DNA of 14,645 bases from an uncultured Clostridia bacterium (lineage in GTDB: Bacteria > Bacillota > Clostridia > Oscillospirales > Acutalibacteraceae): the NCBI GenBank assembly GCA_937892525.1, contig CALAEV010000017.1, positions 1 to 14,645 on the forward strand, read 5' to 3'. The notes under the pieces were generated by a model. The model saw only the letters and a list, made by a program, of their open reading frames with translations. It made no database searches and was not told where the DNA came from. A program made the translations under genes and the position numbers. This document shows positions 1 through 5,581 of the stretch, one piece after another. How positions within the stretch are numbered: position 1 is the first letter of the stretch; every line of letters starts with the position of its first letter.

Positions 1-276
1 CTTGAAGACCTTGGTAAAGGACTTCGTTCACAGGTTGGTACAATGTTCTCAACAAAAGTTAAGGGCGTTCGTTATATGGAAATGGCAGAGGGCTACATTA
101 CAAGAATGGCTCTTGATGCTGACGACCAGGTTATCGGTTATGAATTCGTTAAACTTGGCAAGATGATGGAAGATATCCGTCACGGCACAGATGCTGCTAC
201 AGCTCTTAAGAACAATACAGGTTCATACGGTCGTTTTGCAGATGCTGCAAAATACATTGACCCAAGAGAAGAATAA
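1..276 (+). CDS. Fe-S cluster assembly scaffold-like protein (NifU-type), 3' fragment
   Basis: Only the last 91 codons are inside the window. The frame is open from base 1 and ends at TAA 274-276, so the start lies upstream. The visible tail carries a YMEMAEGYITRM segment, a GYEFVKLGKMMEDIRHG segment and ends SYGRFADAAKYIDPREE. I recognise this from memory as the C-terminus of the protein usually annotated as an iron-sulfur cluster assembly scaffold that precedes GGGtGRT genes in Clostridia. The Fe-S ligand cysteines expected in the N-terminal half cannot be seen here. The next gene begins 18 nt downstream on the same strand with its own ribosome binding site, so the two are probably one operon. 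Codon use is strongly biased to GCT, GTT, GGT and CGT, as in highly expressed genes. The coding call is secure; the scaffold name is moderately secure. Confidence 0.6.
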   Translation, partial: LEDLGKGLRSQVGTMFSTKVKGVRYMEMAEGYITRMALDADDQVIGYEFVKLGKMMEDIRHGTDAATALKNNTGSYGRFADAAKYIDPREE

Positions 277-294
277 GAGAAGGAGGATACTAAA

Positions 295-1302
295 ATGGCT
301 AATGATGTAAGATTTGAAGGCAAAGAAAGAAGAATGGCTAAAATCGAGAAATGTCTTGCTGAATACGGTATTGCTTCTCTCGAAGACGCAAAAGCTCTTT
401 GCGAATCAAAAGGTATCGATGTTGAAGGCATCGTTAAAGGTGTTCAGCCAATCGCATTTGAAAATGCTGTTTGGGCTTACACACTCGGTGTTGCACTTGC
501 ACTTAAATCAGGTGTAAAAACAGCTTCTGAAGCTGCTGCTGTTATCGGTAAGGGTCTTCAGGCTTTCTGTATCCCTGGTTCAGTTGCTGAACAGAGAGAC
601 GTTGGTCTTGGCCACGGTAACCTTGGCGCAATGCTTCTTAAGGAAGAAACAAAGTGCTTTGCATTCGTTGCAGGTCACGAATCATTTGCAGCTGCTGAAG
701 GTGCTATCGGTATCGCAAAGACAGCTAACAAAGTTCGTAAAGAACCTCTTCGTGTTATTCTTAATGGTCTCGGCAAAGACGCTGCTATGATTATTTCAAG
801 AATTAACGGTTTCACATATGTTCAGACTGAGTATGATTTCTACACAGGCGAACTTAAAATCGTTAACGAAACAAAATATTCAGACGGTGAAAGAGCTGCT
901 GTTCGTTGCTACGGCGCAAACGACGTTCTTGAAGGTGTTGCTATCATGAAGAAAGAGGGCGTTGACGTTTCTATCACAGGTAACTCAACTAACCCAACTC
1001 GTTTCCAGCACCCAGTTGCAGGCACATACAAGAAATGGGCTATGGAAAATGGCGTAAACTACTTCTCAGTTGCTTCAGGTGGCGGTACAGGCCGTACACT
1101 TCACCCAGATAACATGGCTGCAGGTCCTGCTTCTTATGGTCTTACAGATACAATGGGTAGAATGCACGGTGACGCTCAGTTCGCTGGTTCATCTTCAGTT
1201 CCTGCTCACGTTGAAATGATGGGTCTTATCGGTATGGGTAACAACCCAATGGTAGGCGCAACAGTTGCATGTGCAGTTGCTGTTGAAGAAGCTTCTAAAT
1301 AA
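295..1302 (+). CDS. GGGtGRT family protein
   Basis: A 335-residue protein with the signature GGGTGRT at about residues 263-269, inside the longer conserved block FSVASGGGTGRTLHPDNM, followed by a glycine- and methionine-rich tail (GLIGMGNNPMVGATVACAVA). The length fits the GGGtGRT family, whose biochemical role is not established to my knowledge. Its regular placement directly behind an Fe-S scaffold-like gene, as here, suggests a metal-cluster or redox role, but that is inference. The start at 295 is fixed by an AAGGAGGA site about 6 nt upstream. There is no signal peptide or membrane helix, so it should be cytoplasmic. Codon bias is extreme, suggesting abundant protein. A strong terminator follows the stop within 20 nt, closing the operon. 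Confidence 0.9.
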   Translation: MANDVRFEGKERRMAKIEKCLAEYGIASLEDAKALCESKGIDVEGIVKGVQPIAFENAVWAYTLGVALALKSGVKTASEAAAVIGKGLQAFCIPGSVAEQRDVGLGHGNLGAMLLKEETKCFAFVAGHESFAAAEGAIGIAKTANKVRKEPLRVILNGLGKDAAMIISRINGFTYVQTEYDFYTGELKIVNETKYSDGERAAVRCYGANDVLEGVAIMKKEGVDVSITGNSTNPTRFQHPVAGTYKKWAMENGVNYFSVASGGGTGRTLHPDNMAAGPASYGLTDTMGRMHGDAQFAGSSSVPAHVEMMGLIGMGNNPMVGATVACAVAVEEASK

Positions 1303-1315
1303 GACTTAAACTAAT

Positions 1316-1351
1316 ATAAAAAAGACGGAGTATAAAAACTCCGTCTTTTTT
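1316..1351. terminator. Bidirectional intrinsic terminator
   Basis: A perfect 10-bp stem, AAAGACGGAG (1321-1330) with CTCCGTCTTT (1339-1348), and an 8-nt loop, running into a T-tract to 1351. The left side is A-rich (from 1317), so the reverse strand also reads as stem plus T-tract. It can therefore end both the plus-strand GGGtGRT operon and the convergent regulator gene that stops at 1375. Confidence 0.92.
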
Positions 1352-1374
1352 GTTGGGATAAATTATAATTTTAT

Positions 1375-1614
1375 TTAATCTTCAAACAATTCATTTATGC
1401 TTACGCCAAGAATTTTTGACGCAACATATATTTCTTTATCTGTTGCAATTCGAACCTGACCTTCAAGTTTTGAATAACTAGTAGGATTTATATCACAACC
1501 CATTGTTTGCATTTTTGAAATAAAATCTTTTTGTTTGATTTTTCTATCGTTTCTCAATGTTTCAATTTTCTTGCCTACCATATTCAAATCGCCGTATTTT
1601 TTGCGAGGCTTCAT
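1375..1614 (-). CDS. Small XRE (Cro/CI-type) helix-turn-helix regulator
   Basis: A 79-residue protein that is essentially one HTH_3/XRE domain at about residues 12-77. The pattern is IETLRNDRKIKQKDF (helix 1 and turn), then the recognition region around NPTSYSKLEGQ, then the typical end VASKILGVSINELFED. It should act as a cytoplasmic DNA-binding repressor or regulator. The start at 1614 is supported by AGGATG about 6-7 nt upstream; an internal ATG at residue 12 is less likely. It is divergent from the unknown gene starting near 1732, and the region of about 115 nt between them holds promoter elements and repeats, so autoregulation and control of the neighbour are plausible. No partner toxin is recognisable. 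Its gene pair is AT-rich and lies between two bidirectional terminators, like a small accessory insertion. Confidence 0.85.
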   Translation of the reverse strand: MKPRKKYGDLNMVGKKIETLRNDRKIKQKDFISKMQTMGCDINPTSYSKLEGQVRIATDKEIYVASKILGVSINELFED

Positions 1615-1635
1615 AAAATCACATCCTGCATTTTT

Positions 1636-1654
1636 ATTCTACATAAGAATTATA
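1636..1654 (-). promoter_or_regulatory. Putative operator and -10 region of the XRE gene
   Basis: An inverted repeat ATTCT-ACATA-AGAAT (1636-1650) overlaps a TATAAT read on the minus strand (1649-1654), about 35 nt upstream of the regulator start. The matching -35 is poor. A second copy of the 10-mer TAAGAATTAT (1644-1653) occurs at 1712-1721, just before the divergent gene. The pattern suits an XRE operator, but no binding evidence exists. Confidence 0.35.
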
Positions 1655-1667
1655 TGCAGTTTTTCTA

Positions 1668-1696
1668 TTGACTTAATTCCGTAAAAGATTTATTAT
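1668..1696 (+). promoter_or_regulatory. Sigma-A type promoter for the 1732 gene
   Basis: TTGACT (1668-1673), a 17-nt spacer and TATTAT (1691-1696). Transcription would start around 1703, leaving a short leader before the ATG at 1732. Confidence 0.6.
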
Positions 1697-1731
1697 ATAA
1701 ATAATTACAAGTAAGAATTATGGGTGGTTTT

Positions 1732-2127
1732 ATGAGATATGAATTATATAAACAAATTAACCATAGCAGCGATTCAATAGTTTTTTATATTATTGAAAGT
1801 AGCCAATTAAGTTGTTTGTTAAATTATATTGAAAATATTTCATTGAATAGTGCAGAAAATTATATAATTGTAGATAATGATTCACCGAATCCAGTAAATT
1901 ATCGACAGTTAAATTTATCTTCTCCTCCAATCGAAACCGAGCATTATAAAATTATTTATGAATGTAAGCTTGCAAAAGAGAGTTATCGTCAAATCAAAGA
2001 AGATGATTATGATGATTGTTATTTAAATTTTGAAATTGCAAAGCTACTTTCCAATAGCGTTATTGCAACAGCAAAATTTCAAACAGCGGTTTATTTTGAA
2101 AAATACAATGCAAAAGCAAAAAAATAA
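1732..2127 (+). CDS. Hypothetical protein, divergent from XRE regulator
   Basis: A 131-residue acidic protein (YELYKQINHSSDSIVFYIIES...) that I do not recognise. It has no signal peptide and no clear membrane helix; the middle contains many Tyr, Asn and Asp residues (ENYIIVDNDSPNP, KEDDYDDCYLNFEIAKLL) and the tail is lysine-rich (KYNAKAKK). I placed the start at 1732, where GGGTGG lies 4 nt upstream; an in-frame ATG at 1720 would add four residues but has no convincing ribosome binding site. It has its own TTGACT/TATTAT promoter and a terminator directly behind it, so it is a single-gene unit. The neighbouring XRE gene is the obvious candidate regulator. Codon use is far more AT-rich than in the GGGtGRT gene, consistent with weak expression or recent acquisition. 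Confidence 0.7.
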   Translation: MRYELYKQINHSSDSIVFYIIESSQLSCLLNYIENISLNSAENYIIVDNDSPNPVNYRQLNLSSPPIETEHYKIIYECKLAKESYRQIKEDDYDDCYLNFEIAKLLSNSVIATAKFQTAVYFEKYNAKAKK

Positions 2128-2162
2128 GGACTCAACAAAATTGCTTGAGTCCTTTGTTTTTT
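2121..2162. terminator. Bidirectional intrinsic terminator
   Basis: A perfect 10-bp stem AAGGACTCAA (2126-2135) with TTGAGTCCTT (2145-2154), a 9-nt loop, then TTTGTTTTTT on the plus strand. The left flank AAAAAAATAAGG supplies a T-tract on the minus strand, so it also serves the convergent oxidoreductase gene ending at 2181. Confidence 0.88.
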
Positions 2163-2180
2163 ATTGAGAATTACGAATTA

Positions 2181-3509
2181 TCAATGCTTAAAGCATTTGT
2201 TATATTGTTCAACCCATTTAAGAATTGCTTTACGGTTGTATGTTTGTGGCATTGCTGCAGTAACTGCAGTTGCTTTGCCGAGTTGCAAGCCCATATTAAC
2301 AACTTTTTTAAGGATTGCTTTGTTGTTGATAAGTCCTTGAACTTTAATCTTAATATCAGCAGGGCTCATACCACTAAGCATAGCACCAAGGCTTGAAGAA
2401 TCTGCGTCGATTGTCATATCTTCTGCGTTAAGGATTCCTTTTGCGAATATGTAGTCGAGTTCGTGTCCCTCAAGACGAGTAAGCAACAATTTAACACAAG
2501 CCATAGGTGCCATTGATGCGCCGATTGCTTTGTAGTAGTTTTTCTGGTATTCCCAAAGAGTTTCAGCACTGAATGAATTTGTGTAATCGCTTGAAACTGC
2601 ATCTGCGAGGATTTTTGCAGCCTTAAGAGCGTTTGCAATACCTGAGCCGATAATTGGCACAGTCATAAATGCAGAGTCGCCGATTGCAGCATAACCATCA
2701 GAAACCATAACACCAAGTGGCTGGCGTACAGGAATGTTTGCAAAATCCCCTGCACGAATAATTTCAGTGCCAATGCTTGGATTTGTAGGTCTCATTAAGT
2801 CGATTTGCTCGATTGCGTAATCAAGGTCAAACTTGTGGAAACGACCAATAAGCACGTCTGTATGGTCTTCTTCTGTTGCAACCCAAGAAATGCCTAATTC
2901 GTTGTTAGGTAGCATAATAATCTTGAACTTTTCGTCGTCCTTTACCTCTGCAGTCTTGTTAAAAAATGCACGATACACATAAAACTGTTCGTATTCAATA
3001 GGATTATTTTGAATACCTGTTGATGCAGGCATTTTCTGACGAAGAGGTGAGTTCATACCACAAGCGTCAATAACAAGGTCAGCGTAGTATTCGCCTTTGT
3101 CGGTTTTAATGCCTACAACACGATTGCCAAAGAAAATCGGCTCTTCTACATTGTGTTTGTATTCAAACTTCACACCTGCTTTAATTGCATAAGAGATAAG
3201 ATATTTGTAGATTTCGCGACGCTCCATCTGGATTTCTTTTTTATCGTCGTCAGTATTCTGTGTAAGTGCAGTTTCCATAGCAGGACCGTAAAATGTAACA
3301 TCATTTTTAAGGTTATAAAGACTGTGGTCAGGAATAGGAAGCCCTATTGCTAAAAGTCCTTTTCTGTCAAAAATGTCAGTCCAGTCATAGCCCATTTTAG
3401 TTTTTGCGTTACGCTCATAAACGGTAACATCATAGCCACGCTGTGCCAAAAGCATAGCAGCGGCAATACCACCGTGGCCACCACCTGCAACAATAATTTT
3501 CTTTCCCAT
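2181..3509 (-). CDS. FAD-dependent oxidoreductase (PHBH / geranylgeranyl reductase-like fold)
   Basis: A 442-residue flavoprotein. The N-terminus has the Rossmann dinucleotide-binding motif KKIIVAGGGHGGIAAAMLL (glycines at 9-14) ending in the acidic residue of VYER (about 32). A second conserved block, MERREIYKYLISYA (about 95-108), is typical of PHBH-like monooxygenases and geranylgeranyl reductases. The second FAD motif GYAAIGDSAFMTVPIIGSG has its GD at 277-278. The substrate cannot be told from sequence. The start at 3509 is chosen because AAAGGGGA lies about 7 nt upstream and the Rossmann motif begins at once; upstream in-frame extension to 3572 lacks such a site and would run across the promoter. 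It is a monocistronic unit with its own TTGAAA/TACCAT promoter and a downstream terminator. There is no signal peptide, so it should be cytoplasmic or peripherally membrane-associated. Confidence 0.85.
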   Translation of the reverse strand: MGKKIIVAGGGHGGIAAAMLLAQRGYDVTVYERNAKTKMGYDWTDIFDRKGLLAIGLPIPDHSLYNLKNDVTFYGPAMETALTQNTDDDKKEIQMERREIYKYLISYAIKAGVKFEYKHNVEEPIFFGNRVVGIKTDKGEYYADLVIDACGMNSPLRQKMPASTGIQNNPIEYEQFYVYRAFFNKTAEVKDDEKFKIIMLPNNELGISWVATEEDHTDVLIGRFHKFDLDYAIEQIDLMRPTNPSIGTEIIRAGDFANIPVRQPLGVMVSDGYAAIGDSAFMTVPIIGSGIANALKAAKILADAVSSDYTNSFSAETLWEYQKNYYKAIGASMAPMACVKLLLTRLEGHELDYIFAKGILNAEDMTIDADSSSLGAMLSGMSPADIKIKVQGLINNKAILKKVVNMGLQLGKATAVTAAMPQTYNRKAILKWVEQYNKCFKH

Positions 3510-3543
3510 AAATAAATCCCCTTTGTAAGATTTGTATAAGTAA

Positions 3544-3572
3544 ATGGTAACATATTTTTGTGTGGATTTCAA
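3544..3572 (-). promoter_or_regulatory. Promoter of the oxidoreductase gene
   Basis: Read on the minus strand: TTGAAA (3567-3572), a 17-nt spacer, TACCAT (3544-3549), 34 nt before the ATG. The -35 box touches the T-tract of the upstream terminator. Confidence 0.5.
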
Positions 3573-3604
3573 TAAAAAACAAAGACCTTATTTAAGGTCT
3601 TTGT
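3567..3604 (-). terminator. Intrinsic terminator at the end of the SRP RNA-to-ssrA cluster
   Basis: Read on the minus strand, an 11-bp perfect stem ACAAAGACCTT/AAGGTCTTTGT with a 4-nt loop (3579-3604) is followed by TTTTTTATT. The stem overlaps the last codons and TAA (3588-3590) of the four-helix-bundle pseudogene frame, which supports that frame as the original end of the gene. Confidence 0.88.
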
Positions 3605-3947
3605 TCTTAGCAGTATTAAGTGTTGAGATAAGGATTCGTTTGATTTCAAGGCAATCGTTGATAAGGGATTGACCTTCGTCCTCGTTAAGGTATTCTGATA
3701 AAACTAAAAGTCTTAACTAATATTCTGTTTCTGCTGTTTCTTTTAGTGAGATTTGCATTTTTGATATGAAGTCGGCTTTGCTTACACCATACACAGCTTC
3801 GTTGGCGTTAGCACCTATTGAGGTTGCACTACGAACAATTTGTTTAGAAATAATGTGTTCGCGTTTTTCTTTTGTTAAGTATTTGTTAAGTTTAATTATT
3901 CGTGCAGAAAAAAGCAATGATTTTTCCAGTAAAATATTTTCTGTCAC
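3588..3947 (-). pseudogene. Four-helix-bundle protein (23S rRNA IVS-type), interrupted by an in-frame TAG
   Basis: The frame starts at GTG 3947 behind GAGGAGG (8-nt spacing) and runs VTENILLEKS...IIKLNKYL...ISKQIVRSATSIGANANEAVYGVSKADFISKMQISLKETAETEY, then TAG at 3717-3719. It then continues in the same frame as LRLLVLSEYLNEDEG...AKNKDLK to TAA at 3588. With the TAG bridged it would be 119 residues, the usual size of the S23/four-helix-bundle family. Family members have a tryptophan after TEY (TEYWLRLL), so the TAG looks like a single-base TGG-to-TAG change. The family is known from intervening sequences in 23S rRNA genes and as stray chromosomal copies; its role is unclear. UAG ends other genes in this window, so general reassignment is unlikely. 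It may be a very recent pseudogene or a truncated protein; base-level assembly error is possible. Confidence 0.85.
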
Positions 3948-3967
3948 AGTCAAAGCCTCCTCAATTA

Positions 3968-4068
3968 AAGAATAAAGAAAAAAGAATAGAGAATAAAGAA
4001 TAATACAAAAGCGCATTTGGTTGTGCATATTTATTATTTCTTATTTATTCTTTATTCTTTCTTCTTTT
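3968..4068. repeat. Long imperfect AT-rich inverted repeat between ssrA and the four-helix gene
   Basis: The left arm (3968-4005), made of GAATAAAGAA-like repeats, is matched by a reverse-complementary right arm (4032-4068) made of TTCTTTATTC-like repeats, with a few gaps. The apex contains a small GC-richer hairpin, GCGCA (4011-4015) with TGTGC (4022-4026). The tract is almost pure purine on one arm and pyrimidine on the other. It is not a standard terminator. I recall similar runs beside four-helix-bundle genes in other genomes, so it may be the end of a small mobile unit; this is inference. Confidence 0.6.
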
Positions 4069-4090
4069 AGCCACGTTTATGTGGCGCTTT

Positions 4091-4443
4091 TGGTGGAGAT
4101 GGCGAGAGTCGAACTCGCGTCCGAAAATCTATTCCTGAAACTTTCTACGAGTGTAGTTTATCTATTGTCATTCCCTACGAGACAGCCGACAAACAGGCAT
4201 TCCTTTCAGTAGCTCTGTGATGTGTGACGGACTACAGAGCAGTTATCCGTTCACATTTACTGCTAAATGACACTCCGTACCGGGCCGCAGTTCTCCCGGG
4301 GGAATGCTCGCTGCTAATTAAGCAGCAAGAAGTACTTTTTCGTTTTTGTCGTTTATTTTTGATAAACCGTCCGTTTTATAGTGGCCAGACTCCACTACTC
4401 GCTTATCGCAGTTCAAAATCCCCGTCGAAATCCTTTCATCCCC
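4091..4443 (-). ncRNA. ssrA: Transfer-messenger RNA (tmRNA)
   Basis: A 353-nt RNA that rescues stalled ribosomes together with SmpB. The 5' end GGGGATG (4437-4443) pairs over 7 bp with CATCTCC before the encoded ACCA (3' CCA at 4091-4093). The tRNA-like 3' half has the T-arm signature GAGTTCGACTCTC. The 5' part has the expected GGATTTCGACGGGG. The tag frame ends INDKNEKVLLAA-TAA (stop at 4318-4320), directly followed by the usual post-tag hairpin (GCTGCT/AGCAGC, loop AATT). By matching bases at -5/-4, resumption could be at AAA (4357-4359), giving KINDKNEKVLLAA, but the resume codon is not certain. The mature 5' end is only 3 nt from the stop of the preceding gene, so any dedicated promoter lies inside that gene or ssrA is cut from a longer transcript. 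smpB is 0.6 kb upstream. Confidence 0.96.
4318..4359 (-). other. tmRNA proteolysis-tag reading frame
   Basis: The in-frame codons read K-I-N-D-K-N-E-K-V-L-L-A-A then TAA. The C-terminal L-A-A matches the degradation signal of known SsrA tags. The first one or two codons are uncertain because no alanine-type resume codon is present at the expected place. Confidence 0.75.
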
Positions 4444-4446
4444 GTA

Positions 4447-5064
4447 TTACTGTTTGTTATAGTATGACAATGAAGCGATGAAATATGTACGGATATATCC
4501 TGCCTTTGCAACTACAACAAATTCATTTGTTGCTGTGTTAAAATAGGCTGTGTCACCATCTTTTTTCTGAGTTTTGGAAATAACGGATTTATTGCCGATA
4601 ATGTAATTTGCTTTGAAAAGATATTCTTCCATATCTCCACAGCCTGTTTCTTTTCCGTGCTTTGCATAATGCTCAGCCATAGATTTGGTATCATAAAAAG
4701 TGTGCTTATAAGGTGAAGTGTCAAATTCTTGAATTTCAACTGTATTTTTGACAGTGGACAGAAGAACTATTGCAACAACACCCAATAAATCAATAAAAAA
4801 TACCGGAAGTGTTAATGAACCGTAATTTGTTATGCAGATTGCATTGATAAAGATTAAGAATGTAATAATTGAAGATAAAAATGTAGAACGATTTTTGATT
4901 GGAGTTTGCAGATTGTACTTTTTAAACTCTTGATTGCCTCGTTTGTTTTTATCCCGACAAGATTTGCATCTTTTTGGCAAGTTAAGGCTTTTGGATTTAT
5001 AAAAATCAATTTCGGAGTCAGAAAGATTAAATTCTCTGCCACATTGAATGCATCTTTGCTTCAT
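4447..5064 (-). CDS. Zinc-ribbon / two-TM / toxin-like C-terminal domain protein
   Basis: A 205-residue three-part protein. Residues 3-40 form a zinc ribbon (C5, C8, C33, C36; RCIQCGREF ... PKRCKSCR) of the type called probable zinc-ribbon (zf-trcl-like). Residues 62-80 and 84-104 are two hydrophobic helices. Residues 125-205 are an alpha/beta domain with H132-x3-H136-G, EEYLFKAN, DGDTAYFNTATNEFVVV and GYIRTYFIA, ending YYNKQ. This last domain is clearly homologous to the whole 91-residue protein encoded at 11655-11930. It also resembles, from memory, the C-terminal nuclease-type domains (HFxxHG...TNEF...G.I.TYF...Q) of LXG/MuF polymorphic toxins, probably of BECR fold. Its ATG is 1 nt past the smpB stop, with AGGATG inside smpB, and its stop is 3 nt from tmRNA. 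Nuclease activity is inferred only, and the domain could be inactive or a binding module. Confidence 0.75.
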   Translation of the reverse strand: MKQRCIQCGREFNLSDSEIDFYKSKSLNLPKRCKSCRDKNKRGNQEFKKYNLQTPIKNRSTFLSSIITFLIFINAICITNYGSLTLPVFFIDLLGVVAIVLLSTVKNTVEIQEFDTSPYKHTFYDTKSMAEHYAKHGKETGCGDMEEYLFKANYIIGNKSVISKTQKKDGDTAYFNTATNEFVVVAKAGYIRTYFIASLSYYNKQ

Positions 5065-5065
5065 T

Positions 5066-5533
5066 TTATCGCATCCTTTCCTTCATAGAACGCTCAATGT
5101 TACGCTCAGCTTCTTTTTTAGCAGCAACATCACGTTTGTCGTAAAGCTTTTTACCTTTACAGAGTCCCACTTGCACCTTTGCTCTGCCTTTTTTGAAGTA
5201 GATTGACAAAGGAATAAGTGTAAGTCCCTCTTGCTTTGTTGTGCCAAGAAGTCGCATAATCTCTTTTTTGTGCATTAAGAGTTTACGGACTCTCATTGGG
5301 TCGCGATTAAAAATATTACCGTGGTCATAAGGGCTTATGTGCATACCGTTGACGAACAATTCGCCCTCAACAATGCTACACCAAGCATCTTTAAGATTGC
5401 ATTTGCCTTGTCTTAAAGACTTTACTTCTGTACCCACAAGCTCAATACCTGCTTCAAAACTCTCAATTACGAAATAATCGTGGAGAGCTTTTTTGTTTTG
5501 TGCAATTGTAGTGTTTTGGTTTTTCTCTGCCAT
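5066..5533 (-). CDS. smpB: SsrA-binding protein SmpB
   Basis: A 155-residue basic protein of standard SmpB length. It binds the tRNA-like domain of tmRNA and fills the missing anticodon arm in the stalled ribosome. Diagnostic segments are NKKALHDYFVIESFEAGIEL.GTEVKSLRQGKCNLKDAW (about 13-50), the DHGNIFNRDPMRVRKLLMHKKEI block (about 70-92), and the conserved LIPLSIYFKKGRAKVQVGLCKGKKLYDKRD (about 106-135), followed by a lysine/arginine-rich tail for the decoding centre. The ATG at 5533 has GGAG about 9 nt upstream. The following gene starts 1 nt after the stop, and ssrA lies just beyond it, so protein and RNA of the trans-translation system are close neighbours, a common arrangement in Firmicutes. 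A REP-like palindrome separates it from recR. Confidence 0.97.
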   Translation of the reverse strand: MAEKNQNTTIAQNKKALHDYFVIESFEAGIELVGTEVKSLRQGKCNLKDAWCSIVEGELFVNGMHISPYDHGNIFNRDPMRVRKLLMHKKEIMRLLGTTKQEGLTLIPLSIYFKKGRAKVQVGLCKGKKLYDKRDVAAKKEAERNIERSMKERMR

Positions 5534-5555
5534 GATTATTTTCTCCGAAAATTAA

Positions 5556-5581
5556 CGGGCGATTCGTGAATCGCCCCTACA
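5556..5581. repeat. REP-like palindrome (GGGGCGATTC..GAATCGCCC)
   Basis: GGGCGATTC (5557-5565), GT, GAATCGCCC (5568-5576), flanked on one side by CTAC, so the minus strand reads GTAGGGGCGATTC...GAATCGCCCG. I recall near-identical palindromes scattered through Clostridia and other genomes between genes. It sits exactly in the 48-nt gap between recR and smpB and could form a 3'-end-stabilising hairpin or attenuate transcription. It lacks a T-tract, so it is not a classic terminator. Confidence 0.7.

Noticed and set aside
4070..4085. GCCAC/GTGGC hairpin just after tmRNA as its terminator
   Set aside because: The stem is only 5 bp and is followed by A/G-rich sequence instead of a T-tract on the minus strand. 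The better terminator is at 3567-3604.
4224..4481. An 85-codon open frame on the plus strand across tmRNA
   Set aside because: The sequence is explained completely by the tmRNA gene and the 3' end of the neighbouring gene.
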